Shown here piece by piece: positions 1 to 9,050 of a DNA stretch of 64,000 nucleotides. Origin of the DNA: Anisus vortex (taxonomy: Eukaryota; Mollusca; Gastropoda; Planorbidae); contig OX421506.1 in assembly GCA_949126835.1 (NCBI GenBank), positions 19,221,215 through 19,285,214 on the forward strand, in the 5' to 3' direction. The notes below the pieces were generated by a model, which had not been told where the DNA came from, did not search any database, and saw nothing but the letters and a program-made list of their open reading frames with translations. The position numbers and the translations under genes were made by a program. Positions within the stretch are counted from its first letter, which is position 1. Each line of letters opens with the position of its first letter.

Positions 1-170
1 TTTTGATTAGTAATTGTTTAGTGGTGTTGAGTTATTGGTTTTCCTGGTTTGTTCAGACAACCCATTCCATGCCTGTGTGCCTTTCGGGAAGAAAAGAGTA
101 CTTATATGCATTCGTTCTCGCATATAAGGGATAAGAAAAGTGTTTTCGGCCTTATCTGAGCATTGTAACA
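1..170 (-). mobile_element. LINE 3' end, reverse transcriptase C-terminus remnant
   Basis: Read on the minus strand, this decayed segment gives RTNAYKYSF, then after a frame change FFPKGTQAWNGL. It matches the copy at 18.16-18.39 kb (YARTNAY..KYSFFPSG..AWNGL). A basic stretch followed by SFFP and WNxLP is typical of the extreme C-terminus of ORF2 in CR1/Jockey-type LINEs. Frames are broken, so it is a fossil, and it is also cut by the window edge. The exact clade cannot be assigned by eye. Confidence 0.6.
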
Positions 171-214
171 TTGTTATTGTGTTGTATTTCTAAGTTAGAA
201 TTTAATATTGATCT

Positions 215-396
215 CGGGTCTGGAGGGTTCCCAAGAGTCTACCAAGCTCTGATGGGTGCATGACTCCAATTATGATAAAGTAAGGCGGCTGGGCATTGTG
301 CTGGTCATACAATCCCCTGGTATGCCGTGGCCACAGAAACTGGTGAACGCTGCTTCACCGGCCCCATGGATCAATCTGGTCCGACGGGATATAAAC
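215..396 (+). mobile_element. SINE-A copy, head missing
   Basis: Body of a SINE family seen repeatedly here: GTCTGGAGGGT, CTCTGATGGGT, GGCATTGTGCTGG, CTGGTATGCCGTGGCCAC, AACTGGTGAACGCTGCTTCACCGG and a GATCAATCTGGTCCGACGGG 3' end. The tRNA-like head present at 62.4 kb and 6.0 kb is absent, so the copy is 5' truncated. Confidence 0.65.
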
Positions 397-1275
397 ATCA
401 CCACAAACTAATGTTCTAGTAATTTCGTGAAAATTGAGATAAACCAAAAAGTCTGTCGGTTACTTAATACAATTTTTTGTAACATTTTAAATCTGACCTC
501 TCTCGATTATTATCAACACTTATAGTGCTAGACATGTGTGTTTGAATTTCAAATACATTTTTTTTTTTGCTTTAGCAACGCCCTTTCCTCACCCCTCCCT
601 CCACGCTTCAGGCGCCCCTTAAAAATTCACAAGATAGTTAACTCTGTGACTCACAAGAGGTAGGATGAAGCCAACCGTGACCTTGTACATAACAGTATAA
701 TAATATGATAACCACGAAAAAAAAAGGGGGGGGTTAAGGGGGCGTACTAATAAAAACCAGGTCAAACTGTTACATTAAATTATAGTATGCACAGGAAACG
801 GGGAGGTTGGTTTTTAGGGAGAAGGGGAGAAAGGTTTGGGAGAGGAGGGGGGATGGGTGAGTACTTTGGCTGGGTGACCTTTTATGATCTGTGTGGTGGG
901 GGCGTATATGGGGAAGGGAGGTAGTCAAACATACACACACATAAAACCCCTTCCGGTAGCTGTGACGCGGTGGTTTATGGTACTTGTTTTTTTTCTCTCT
1001 CTAGGTAATTTGTCGGGCAGTTAAGAAGCTACGATAAGTTCTGGGAAAGATGGCTTAAGATGTGGGGCTGGATGGAGGAGAGGGTAGGACCGACGCTCCG
1101 GTCGTATTATTGCTTTTACACAAATATAGTTGGCTTACTTCAAAGGCGTATCTCTGTTGTTTGTTGTCTTATTTTAAAGAAAGATATTTTTGTCCAAACC
1201 ATCTCTGTGTACTCAAAACGTTGTACTTACAACCTTACGCGTAGACTATAAAACTCTTTGTAGCTTGTGTAGATA
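397..1275. other. No gene seen
   Basis: AT-rich DNA with G-rich patches near 720-740 and 790-920. The only ORFs are about 60 codons and unconvincing. Confidence 0.6.
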
Positions 1276-1432
1276 AAAGACAGAGAGAGAGGGGGGAGAG
1301 AAAGAGAAAGAGAGAGAGGGGGAAATAGAGAGAGAGAGAGAGAAAGAGAAAGAAAAAGAGACAGAGAGAGAGAGAAAGAAATTAGCGAGAGAGAAAGAGA
1401 AAGAGAGAAAGAGAGAGAGAGAGAGAAAGAAA
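1276..1432. repeat. GA-rich polypurine microsatellite
   Basis: About 155 bases of mixed (GA)n and (GAAA)n purines on the plus strand. The S/L/F-rich minus-strand ORF here is a by-product of the repeat. Confidence 0.9.
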
Positions 1433-1510
1433 GATTTTTGTTTTATAAGCAAAGAGTAAAGCCTTTCATCCGTTCATATCACTCCCCCCTTTACAAGAAT
1501 GAAAAAATAA

Positions 1511-1526
1511 GGGGGGGGGGGGGGGG
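1511..1526. repeat. Poly-G tract
   Basis: Run of 16 G, one of more than a dozen G or C homopolymers of ten or more bases in the window. Confidence 0.9.
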
Positions 1527-1890
1527 TGAGGAGTGTTGCACGCAGTGAGCGACTCACTGATGGAATGTAGTAAAAGAGGTCAACCAAAAAAATAAAAATG
1601 AAACGTCCGATATGAATTATGCTCCCCCTTGGGAGACATATAAATAGCCTCCATAGCCTCGTAGAATGAATATAAGAAATGGAGGAAATCATGGGAGGGA
1701 AGGGAAATATGAACGCGGGTGAAACTAGAGATATGAGAACTCACCCCCCCCCCAATCCGCGTTCGCCTCCCCACACCCTGAGTGTGTATAGTTCAAAGAG
1801 GGTTATGTTGTCCCCCCACCCTTCCCCCAACCCCATATTTATCAGTAGCCTACACAAAAATAAAGAAAACAAACATAAACCACTTGCTAG

Positions 1891-2562
1891 AAGCAGGACC
1901 TAAACAGCCATTCGTATGACCTAAACAGCCATTCGCAGGACCTAAACAGCCATTCGTATGACCTAAACAGCCATTCGCAGGACCTAAACAGCCATTCGCA
2001 GGACCTAAACAGTCATTCGTATGACCTAAACAGCCATTCGCAGGACCTAAACAGCCATTCGCATGACCTAAACAGCCATTCGCAGGACCTAAACAGTCAT
2101 TCGTATGACCTAAACAGTCATTCGTATGACCTAAACAGTCATTCGTATGACCTAAACAGCCATTCGCAGGACCTAAACAGTCATTCGTATGACCTAAACA
2201 GTCATTCGTATGACCTAAACAGCCATTCGCAGGACCTAAACAGCCATTCGTATGACCTAAACAGTCATTCGTCTGACCTAAACAGCCATTCGCAGGACCT
2301 AAACAGCCATTCGCAGGACCTAAACAGCCATTCGCAGGACCTAAACAGCAATTTGCAAGACCTAAACAGCCATTCGCAGGACCTAAACAACCATTCGCAG
2401 GACCTAAACAGCCATTCGCAGGACCTAAACAGATACATGGGCTTTATTTGCCTCGGCCGAAGGGCCCGTTCTTTTTTCGATAGTATTCGCCTCGCAAATA
2501 GATCTAATAATGTACAGCCTACCCAAAAGGATTACAAATTATTAAAAAACAACAACATGTAA
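1891..2562 (+). other. Open frame through the 21-bp array, coding status unknown
   Basis: The frame is open for 224 codons, from just after a TAG at 1888 to the stop ending at 2562. It consists of about 25 heptads (DLNSHSQ or DLNSHSY) and then a non-repetitive tail beginning DLNRYMGFICLGRRARSFF. There is no ATG at the start and only a TTG inside. AG at 1889-1890 could be a splice acceptor, but there is no good pyrimidine tract before it. Most likely a satellite that happens to be open; a repeat-encoding exon is the alternative. Confidence 0.15.
1894..2432. repeat. 21-bp minisatellite, ~25 copies
   Basis: Tandem repeat of GACCTAAACAGCCATTCGCAG with two main variable positions (AGCC/AGTC and CGCAG/CGTAT). 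The first and later units stay exactly in step: 1897 to 2359 is 22 x 21 bp, with no net indel. Because 21 is divisible by three, the plus-strand heptapeptide reading DLNSHS(Q/Y) stays open throughout. Confidence 0.95.
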
Positions 2563-3367
2563 AATGTATAGGAATTTTTCATAAATGTCGAACTTTTTAT
2601 TACACAATCTAGGGCTTGATCAGTTTTGCAAAAGTCCTAAGTACTCTCTATTTTTGTAAGTAAGCGAATAACAGGACGTGTGGCAGGGGGGCATGTGGGG
2701 GTAAAGAAGATACTATTTAGCGAAACATTATATTTACATAAGATAGCGAAACGCCGGAATCGCAATACTACTCGGCTAGTACCCGGATTCCGCAAAATAA
2801 TCGGATTCGGTACTCTTAAAAAAACCTCTTCTCGGCAAACTCCACGTTAAAAGTTGTTTTGTCATGTGAAGCAAGCTTTTAAAGATACCAACCAGACTAC
2901 AGTTACAATGATGTCAAAATTAAGATAACACCTAATATACTATGTAGAACAAACAAAAAGGATTTTTTTTTTCAATTTGATATGATATATTGGTATTTAT
3001 CAATGTTGGCTTTTTTTTCTTTAGTTTCAGTGATAAATGGATAAGTATTTTTTGAGATGTGATATTTCGAAAAAACTATCTTGATAATCAGCTGACAGCG
3101 AAAGATAATGGCAGATAACAGATGCAGAGATTGTGTTGTTTTTTTTTTTTGGGGGGGGGGGGGGGCGGCAGTTTAGTTTTTTTAACATAAGTCTGAAAGT
3201 AAATCGATGAAATGGTCCAAATGTTTTGAGATGTGTTTTTTTTTAAATTATTAAAGGTCTAGTCGAGTTAATCCCTCCCACTAGTAGTACTAAACTATTT
3301 TTAGAATGGCAGAGTCCCAACACTGGTGTGGATATCAAAGACTGACTGTAACAAGATAAACGGATAC
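2563..3367. other. No gene seen; T12-G15 homopolymer junction
   Basis: AT-rich sequence without a supported feature. At 3139-3165 twelve T are followed directly by fifteen G. Confidence 0.6.
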
Positions 3368-3503
3368 TGGGTTCCAATTTCGAATACTGGCAAAGGCTAG
3401 GATTTTTTCCAGGGACTCGAGGGTGTCCCTGGGTCTACTCAGCTCTGATGGGGTAAAGTAAAAGCGGCTGGTCAATGTGGTGGTCACACATCTCCTAGAA
3501 TCA
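3368..3503 (+). mobile_element. SINE-A fragment
   Basis: Contains a degenerate box-B region (GGGTTCCAATTTCGAAT), GGCTAGGA, GGGTGTCCCTGGGTCTAC, CTCTGATGGGGTAAAGTAAAAG and GGTGGTCACACA, in the order seen in the complete SINE-A at 62.4 kb. The 3' end is missing. Confidence 0.6.
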
Positions 3504-4588
3504 TTACTTGTACTAGACATTTCGAGGACCAATATTCTTATCGTTGGACTTTTACCAATAAAATAAACAAAAGTCTAAAGTTCAAAGAAGTTACAATTTC
3601 TACCCCCATACATAGGAGTCGACTATTTCTCTACACAAGTCAAGACTTAGCAGAAGCAAAGGCGGCGCCTTCATTTCACCAAGGAAGTAATTACAAGGCG
3701 TTATCATTGGTCTAAAAGAGGAAAAAAGGGGAAGCTACTCCACATGAACGCTGTGATTGGGATTGGAAGATACCGCCGTGTTATGCCCCCTTCCTGGTTT
3801 CCTTTATTTTTCTTTCATCAAATACTAAATGAGATTCTTGTCGCTAATGATAAAAGTAAAGGTTAAAGAAGATAATGAAAGTTACTGGTGGAGAGTGTGG
3901 ATGAGAGGAGATAGAAAGAGAGAGAGAGAGAGAAAAAATATTAATAAAAATGAGGGAGTTTGGTAATGAATGGGTTCATGAGATCAAAAAAGCTCTTCCA
4001 GAATCATGACCCCTAACCCTCAGCCCACCATGACCCCTGACATGCAGACAAGACACGCGCATGGCCAAGAACATGCGCAGTTCCACTATGATTAGTCGAG
4101 ATAGGACCAGCTGTGAATAGCCTGGCCAGATGTCTGAAAACTCGTTCTCCTTTTTTTGTTAAAGCTCTATATTTAGATTACTGTAATCATTGCAAACTTG
4201 CATATCAAGTAAAATCGCCCCTTTTTTTCAATCAGGTACAATAAAGATGTAACTAGTATTTAAAAAAAAAATAAAAAAAATAACTGTGTGTTTAAAAACA
4301 ATCTTCAAAGTGGATACCAAAATAATTTGGAGATCTGGCGTAGGGATTGTGAAACGGAATAGTTTTTCGCCAAAACGTCATTCGCCATGACACCTTACTT
4401 TAGCACAGACGTATTTTTTGGCATAGATATCACGAAAAGGTGTGGGATGGCAACTAAAAGCGTCTAAAGCTAAATTATAGACTATATTGATGCTCGTCAA
4501 CATTTTAGTTTAATATGGACAATTTGTATCGACTTTCTGTCAAAACTTTGGCCTGGGCTAAACGCTTTTTAAAAGATGTAGTAGAGGG
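3504..4588. other. No gene seen
   Basis: Intergenic-type sequence with a short GA run near 3915-3932 and A-runs near 4261-4280. Nothing else recognised. Confidence 0.55.
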
Positions 4589-4764
4589 GAGGGTTCGGCA
4601 ACCAACGGCCTTGATTTTAAATACCACGCGGTTGGCCCCTCCATATAAGGCGATTCATGTGTTTTCTATAGGAAAACAGAAGGATGACGTTTATGCTGTT
4701 GGCGCGCTAAATGAATTAGAAATCCTACTTTGGCCTACTATTATGGAAAGGTTGCCGACTGCTG
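4589..4764. mobile_element. hAT-type MITE (family H1), diverged
   Basis: The ends read GAGGGTTCGGCAACC and GGTTGCCGACTGCTG, an inverted repeat related to the CAGGGxTCGGCAA termini of five other copies. Near the right end it carries the family signature GAATTAGAAATCCTACTTTGG. The flanks GTAGAGGG and GTATAGAG match only partly, so the insertion is old. An 86-codon ORF crossing it is incidental. Confidence 0.7.
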
Positions 4765-5229
4765 GTATAGAGTAGGCAATTTAAAAACCATACTCAACAA
4801 TTTCGGTTCTCCTTACCTCCCACCCGCTCAAAAACAGAGCCCCGATTCTCGACAATGAGCAAAACGTACCGAGATTACTCTTAGGGCTGTGGGATCAAAA
4901 CAAAAAAATAGATTCTCTTAAGGTAAAATGCATCACCGAAACATTCCGGCACAAATGGTGCTCCACGTTCTTGTACATTTGGCTATTTATGACAGAGAGA
5001 GACACGAATCCTTAGGTCAATATGCAAGCAAGGATATTGTATGTGCGGCAAGACAATGCGCAGAAGCTTTTGACATTCCTTGACCGGACCACCTCCGGGA
5101 CATGAACGTAAGTTTTCAACTTGAGAACTTTGGAGAGTGGTCGATGTTCAATGTTCTGTCGTCAGGCCATCGCGCCATATTGAAACAAATCTTTCAACAG
5201 CCAGAAAACGTCAACATTCTAAGAATACA
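4765..5229. other. No gene seen
   Basis: Ordinary AT-rich DNA. No ORF, repeat or RNA structure supported. Confidence 0.5.
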
Positions 5230-5233
5230 TACA

Positions 5234-5304
5234 TAAACACACACACTCACACTCATACACACTCACTCATACACAGAAATACTCACACACATATACACAC
5301 ACAC
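5234..5304. repeat. CA/CACT microsatellite
   Basis: Imperfect (CA)n with ACTC interruptions. Confidence 0.85.
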
Positions 5305-5436
5305 GTTCGCGTAAAGCTGTGTAACGAAAAAAGGCAAACAGACAATTGATCCAACAAAACAGCAAACAGCTGATTACACCCAGATGGCCAAATCATGTAA
5401 CGTGCTAATGTTGGGCAAACATCCCTGGGTGTGTGT

Positions 5437-5450
5437 GGGGGGGGGGGGGG
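5437..5450. repeat. Poly-G tract
   Basis: Run of 14 G following a short GT stretch. Confidence 0.9.
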
Positions 5451-5625
5451 AGGCGGAAGGAATAAATTTGGGTGGCAGCGTAACGAGGTAAGGAAGGGTG
5501 GAAAGGGGTGGGGGGCTACATTTGTATTGCAGTGAGTGCTGAATATCTAATGAAGAGAGGACAAGGGGGGCTCAGCGCAGGGCTTTTTATACGCAAGCAA
5601 CGGTCAATTGCAGCAAAATGGTTAA

Positions 5626-5886
5626 ATAAAGTTACATGTATTTAATACTTGGCATCAGCGATCGGATTATAAGTTTGATTGGAGACTGTTGGTAAAGGTT
5701 GGGTTTGTAAATGTTGATATTTTGAATAAGTTTAGGGAACAGCGTGAGGTAAAAGAAAAGATTGGGATGATTGAAATAGTGGGAGGGGGGGGGGGTGAAA
5801 GCAAAGTAAATTTGACTGAAAATATTTTGAAACAAGAAGATGAAATGGATTTAGAGAAAGCTATGAACGGTGGGAAAAGTATTTAA
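5626..5886 (+). other. Unrecognised 86-codon open frame
   Basis: Open between a TAA at 5623 and a TAA at 5884. The translation is rich in Lys, Glu and Val (for example KFREQREVKEKIGMIEIV, then ENILKQEDEMDLEKAM), which reads more like protein than most frames here. It contains a poly-G tract encoding five Gly and has no ATG near its start; the first Met is mid-frame. I recognise no family. Purine-rich sequence can fake such composition. Confidence 0.15.
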
Positions 5887-5899
5887 AAAAAGTAACGTA

Positions 5900-6103
5900 T
5901 CTCGGTGAAGCAGCGCTCACCAGTTTCTGTGGCCATGGCATACTAGGTGATTGTGTGGCCAGCACTATGCCGTCTTTAACTAAGGTCAGGTACACCATCC
6001 AGACCAGGGAAAAAAAAACTAGCCTGCACCAGGAATCGAACCCATGACCGTTGGTACGCCAGTTGAATGCGGTGCCGCTCCACCACCGTTCCCACACTGT
6101 CGA
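5900..6103 (-). mobile_element. SINE-A copy with intact tRNA-like Pol III promoter
   Basis: On the minus strand a tRNA-like head carries box A TGGTGGAGCGG (6075-6085) and a perfect box B GGTTCGATTCC (6032-6042), at the spacing expected for a type 2 RNA polymerase III promoter. The SINE-A body follows (GGATGGTGTACCTGACCTTAG, then CTAGTATGCCATGGCCACAG, then AACTGGTGAGCGCTGCTTCACCG). The 3'-most GATCAATTTGGTC segment is missing. This is the clearest head-to-body example of the family here. Confidence 0.8.
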
Positions 6104-6129
6104 AATGATGGATCAATATTGTTAGCGTG

Positions 6130-6265
6130 TTTAGAGTTTAGAGTTTAGAGTTTGAGTTTATAGTTTAGAGTTTAAAGTTTAGAGTTTAGAGTTTAGAGTT
6201 TAGAGTTTAGAGTTTAGAGTTTAGAGTTTGAGTTTAGAGTTTAGAGTATAGAGTTTAGAGTTTAG
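6130..6265. repeat. TTTAGAG heptamer array, first copy
   Basis: About 19 units with a few variants (TTTGAG, TTTATAG, TTTAAAG, TATAGAG). On the minus strand it follows directly after the SINE-B tail, so it may have begun as the simple-repeat tail of that SINE. Confidence 0.9.
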
Positions 6266-6267
6266 AC

Positions 6268-6333
6268 AGCATAATTCTTATAAGTTTACAGACGTTCCTT
6301 CTAGATTGAAGATTATTACGTCCACTAGGCCCA
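6268..6333 (-). mobile_element. SINE-B 3' tail
   Basis: On the minus strand: GGGCCTAGTGGACG, AATAATCTTC, TAGAAGGAACGTCTGTAAAC. It is cut at 6333 by the duplication junction. Confidence 0.65.
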
Positions 6334-6424
6334 AAAAAACTAGCCTGCACCAGGAATCGAACCCATGACCGTTGGTACGCCAGTTGAATGCGGTGCCGCT
6401 CCACCACCGTTCCCACACTGTCGA
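6334..6424 (-). mobile_element. Duplicated SINE-A tRNA-like head
   Basis: Same box A and box B as 6013-6103, but the SINE-A body is absent because the duplication took only the head. Confidence 0.8.
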
Positions 6425-6450
6425 AATGATGGATCAATATTGTTAGCGTG

Positions 6451-6593
6451 TTTAGAGTTTAGAGTTTAGAGTTTGAGTTTATAGTTTAGAGTTTAAAGTT
6501 TAGAGTTTAGAGTTTAGAGTTTAGAGTTTAGAGTTTAGAGTTTAGAGTTTAGAGTTTGAGTTTAGAGTTTAGAGTATAGAGTTTAGAGTTTAG
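6451..6593. repeat. TTTAGAG heptamer array, second copy
   Basis: One unit longer than the array at 6130, with the same variant units in the same order. Confidence 0.9.
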
Positions 6594-6595
6594 AC

Positions 6596-6720
6596 AGCAT
6601 AATTCTTATAAGTTTACAGACGTTCCTTCTAGATTGAAGATTATTACGTCCACTAGGCCCAAAACTCCTGCAGGGCGACAGGGATCCGTCGGTGGCAGGG
6701 ATAGAACCCTTATTGTAACC
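6596..6720 (-). mobile_element. SINE-B, 3' part with box-B region
   Basis: The minus strand reads GGGTTCTATCCCTGCCACCGA, CGGATCCCTGTCGCCCTGCA, GGAGTTTTGGGCCTAGTGG and then the AATAATCTTC...CGTCTGTAAAC tail. This matches the full SINE-B at 15.3 kb. Confidence 0.75.
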
Positions 6721-6823
6721 CTAATTGTAACCATACTTTCAGGCTCACAGCTAAATTTGCAGACAGACCTTGTACAGACATGCACATACGGGTGAACGAG
6801 AGATGACGCGATGGGTGGATGCA

Positions 6824-6925
6824 TCGATACATGGATAAGTTGATCGAAGGATGAACTGATAGATGAACAGATGGATAGATGAACAGATGGATAGATGAAT
6901 AGATGGATAAATTAGTAGATGGATG
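6824..6925. repeat. GATA/GATG-type degenerate microsatellite
   Basis: GATAGATGAACAGATG units repeated with decay. Confidence 0.75.
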
Positions 6926-7442
6926 TGTGGGTGATAATAATATTTCTCAATTTGTATACGGTGCTTCGTGTTGGGTAATATCGTCTATGAAGCATATACA
7001 CTATACACACATAAACGGAATCTCTATGGGAAAATATCAAACGAGGTCATCAGGTCAATTGTATGCAATTGGTGCCCCCGTACTGGTCGACCTGAATACA
7101 TCGGTCAACCATGACCCACATTGCGCGCGCGTCCATCCATACAATACGTCACCGCACTGCGGCAGCGGTCGTAAATTCGGAGGGACGTACATGGCCGACA
7201 TAGGTCAGCCAATCAACAGCTTTAAATTGTTCGTGTCAAAGGGTAAAGGTCAGGGGTGTGTGAGTGTGTGTATTTATATGACCTTTTTTTTATATTTAGC
7301 AGTTCCATTAAAACCAAAAGTACAAGTCGTTCCATTTATATGTGTGGATGTTTGTGTATGTATATGCATGCATTTTTATATCACAGCGTTTTACATTTTC
7401 TGTGGAATTGAGTGTTGTTTTTTTTTTAAAGAGGATAAGTAG
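6903..7442 (+). other. Unrecognised 179-codon ORF, probably fortuitous
   Basis: The longest non-repetitive ORF in the window, but it begins in a GATG microsatellite and ends in a GT/T-rich stretch. Only the middle (about 7020-7260) has ordinary composition; there the DNA is CpG-rich (GCGCGCG near 7125) and contains CCAATCA and TTTAAA. There is no recognisable domain, and the C-terminus is Cys/Phe/Val-rich because of GT repeats. I do not think it is a gene. The CpG-rich core could be regulatory. Confidence 0.1.
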
Positions 7443-8784
7443 TACATCACCAAAATGTCAACAGCTAATTCACAGAAGTCGTAATGTTAAATATCCGGTA
7501 TTTGAAATTTCGGCCGGGGGGGGGGAGACTTTTTATTTCATAAAGTTAAGATCGTAATGCCAAATGTCATCAGGGGTAAATGGCATTAGTTCGTTGAAAG
7601 TTATTCAAACATTTATTTTCATTTCAAATAGTGGTTTTTGTTTTTTTACTTGCGCAGTGGTTACTGTTTTTATAAACCATCGCAACTAAGACAAACAAGA
7701 ATCTGCCGAGCAACAGGCTATACAAATACTACTCAAATACGAAATGGTGTTTTGCAGAGGTAAATGTTACCAGTTGTAGAAACAAACAAATTACGAAAAC
7801 AACATGGTCTTTATGAAAAGTACCAATAAAAGTTATGCATAAAATATAACTTGGTTGAGGGTGCCGTGAGATGATATACAATTATAATTATTGATAGAAG
7901 AATCGCTTTTCATGGTGACGTATGAATTAAAGTGGGGGCGCCTACTAACTTGCTGGATGCTGGAAAATGAAAGATACAGTGGGCGGCGGGGAACAAGAAC
8001 TCGTGTCTATAGGTTGGATAAAGTGAGTTATCAGCGGGCGCCAGAGCACTGGTGGTGGCGAATATTATGAGTTTCGATGACTTCTAGTAAAGGTAAAGAT
8101 AAAGCTTAGTCTATAAGGGGGAGTTCCAAGGGACAACGGGAAGGGAGATGGTGGAGGGAAGGAGGCATCAGTTCACGTAGGGACATGCTCTTTCCAGGTC
8201 CAGCGGGGAGCAGGAACATGGCGTCGATAAGATAACCTCGCTGGGTTTTTTTTTTCTGAAGATCACCGGACTAATTAGGGTGAGTGGCCATTTTTTTTTT
8301 CTATCTCGTATCGCTAGAGATTTCCCCCCTCGTCCAAGATAAACATTCAGCAGGGGGAAATAATTCTGCATGTTCCTCATTAAAGGGGCGAAAAGCGAGT
8401 GTTAGTTTCCCCCCCCCCCACCCCCCCCTAGCCTGACCCTGTGATGTTAAGTCCGTGTGTAGTGTATGTTTGTGAGTGTAGGAACATAGAGGAGATTATC
8501 CATCTACATGATTTTCCGTCCGAAAAAAAATATTTTAGTTGAAAAACAAAAATGTGTATCTAAGAGCTAAATAGTTTTACTACCACAAACATCCTTGAAA
8601 TATATCTAAAGAAAGTTTTATAGCTTGAACTAAATTAACGCCTTGCTTTAAAAATGTAATTTTCAAAATGCAAAGATAAACAACAATAACAACAATCAAT
8701 ATATTAATATATATGGAAATTAGTTCACTAATACGATTGTAGCTCTTTAAATCATTAATAATTATTACCTTCGTAAAAACTGGT
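7443..8784. other. No gene seen; C tracts at 8409-8428
   Basis: AT-rich DNA with T-runs and a C10-A-C8 tract at 8409-8428. No supported coding region. Confidence 0.55.
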
Positions 8785-8855
8785 GTCCCGACAGTCGGAA
8801 GGCTTGTTGACCCAGTTACTGTCTTCCTATTGAGCTACGATTTAGCACATAGTCG
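8785..8855 (-). mobile_element. Possible tRNA-derived SINE head
   Basis: The minus strand contains TAGCTCAATAGG, which fits the Pol III box A consensus, followed by AAGACAGTAACTGGGTCAA. Box B is not recognisable. Confidence 0.25.
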
Positions 8856-8974
8856 TTAAGCTGATGATAACGCATACTATCACGCTATTTTTAGCCTCAT
8901 TCCCCCTGTTAAACTCCCTCCTCACAAATTACTATTTACACACAAAAAAAATGTTTTTTTAGAGGTTGTTATAG

Positions 8975-9050
8975 GACCTTTTAATGTGGTTATGGACGAG
9001 GGCTTTTTAACCTAAAGAGCAAGGGTTCGAATTCCGGTATTTCTATGTTG
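8975..9050 (+). mobile_element. Possible tRNA-derived SINE head
   Basis: GGTTCGAATTCC at 9024-9035 is box B with one extra base, preceded by GAGGGCTTTTTAACCTAAAGAGCAA, which looks like a degenerate tRNA anticodon arm. Box A is unclear. Confidence 0.3.

Larger units (their letters stand above)
6013..6661. repeat. Recent tandem segmental duplication, units of 321 and 328 bp
   Basis: Copy 1 (about 6013-6333) and copy 2 (about 6334-6661) each contain, in order, a minus-strand SINE-A tRNA head, a TTTAGAG array and a minus-strand SINE-B 3' tail. The offset is 321 bp before the heptamer array and 328 bp after it, so the copies differ by exactly one 7-bp unit. I see no substitution over the ~85-bp SINE head, which indicates a recent event. 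Confidence 0.9.

Noticed and set aside
1894..2432. CRISPR-like regular repeat
   Set aside because: Units are contiguous 21-mers without spacers and there are no cas genes; it is a eukaryotic-type minisatellite.
6130..6593. Telomeric repeat (TTTAGAG resembling TTTAGGG/TTAGGG)
   Set aside because: The unit is not a known telomere repeat, the arrays are short and interstitial, and they are best explained as a SINE tail expansion.
6903..7442. 179-codon ORF as a gene
   Set aside because: Both ends lie in low-complexity DNA, no domain is visible and there are no convincing splice sites. Kept only as a low-confidence note.
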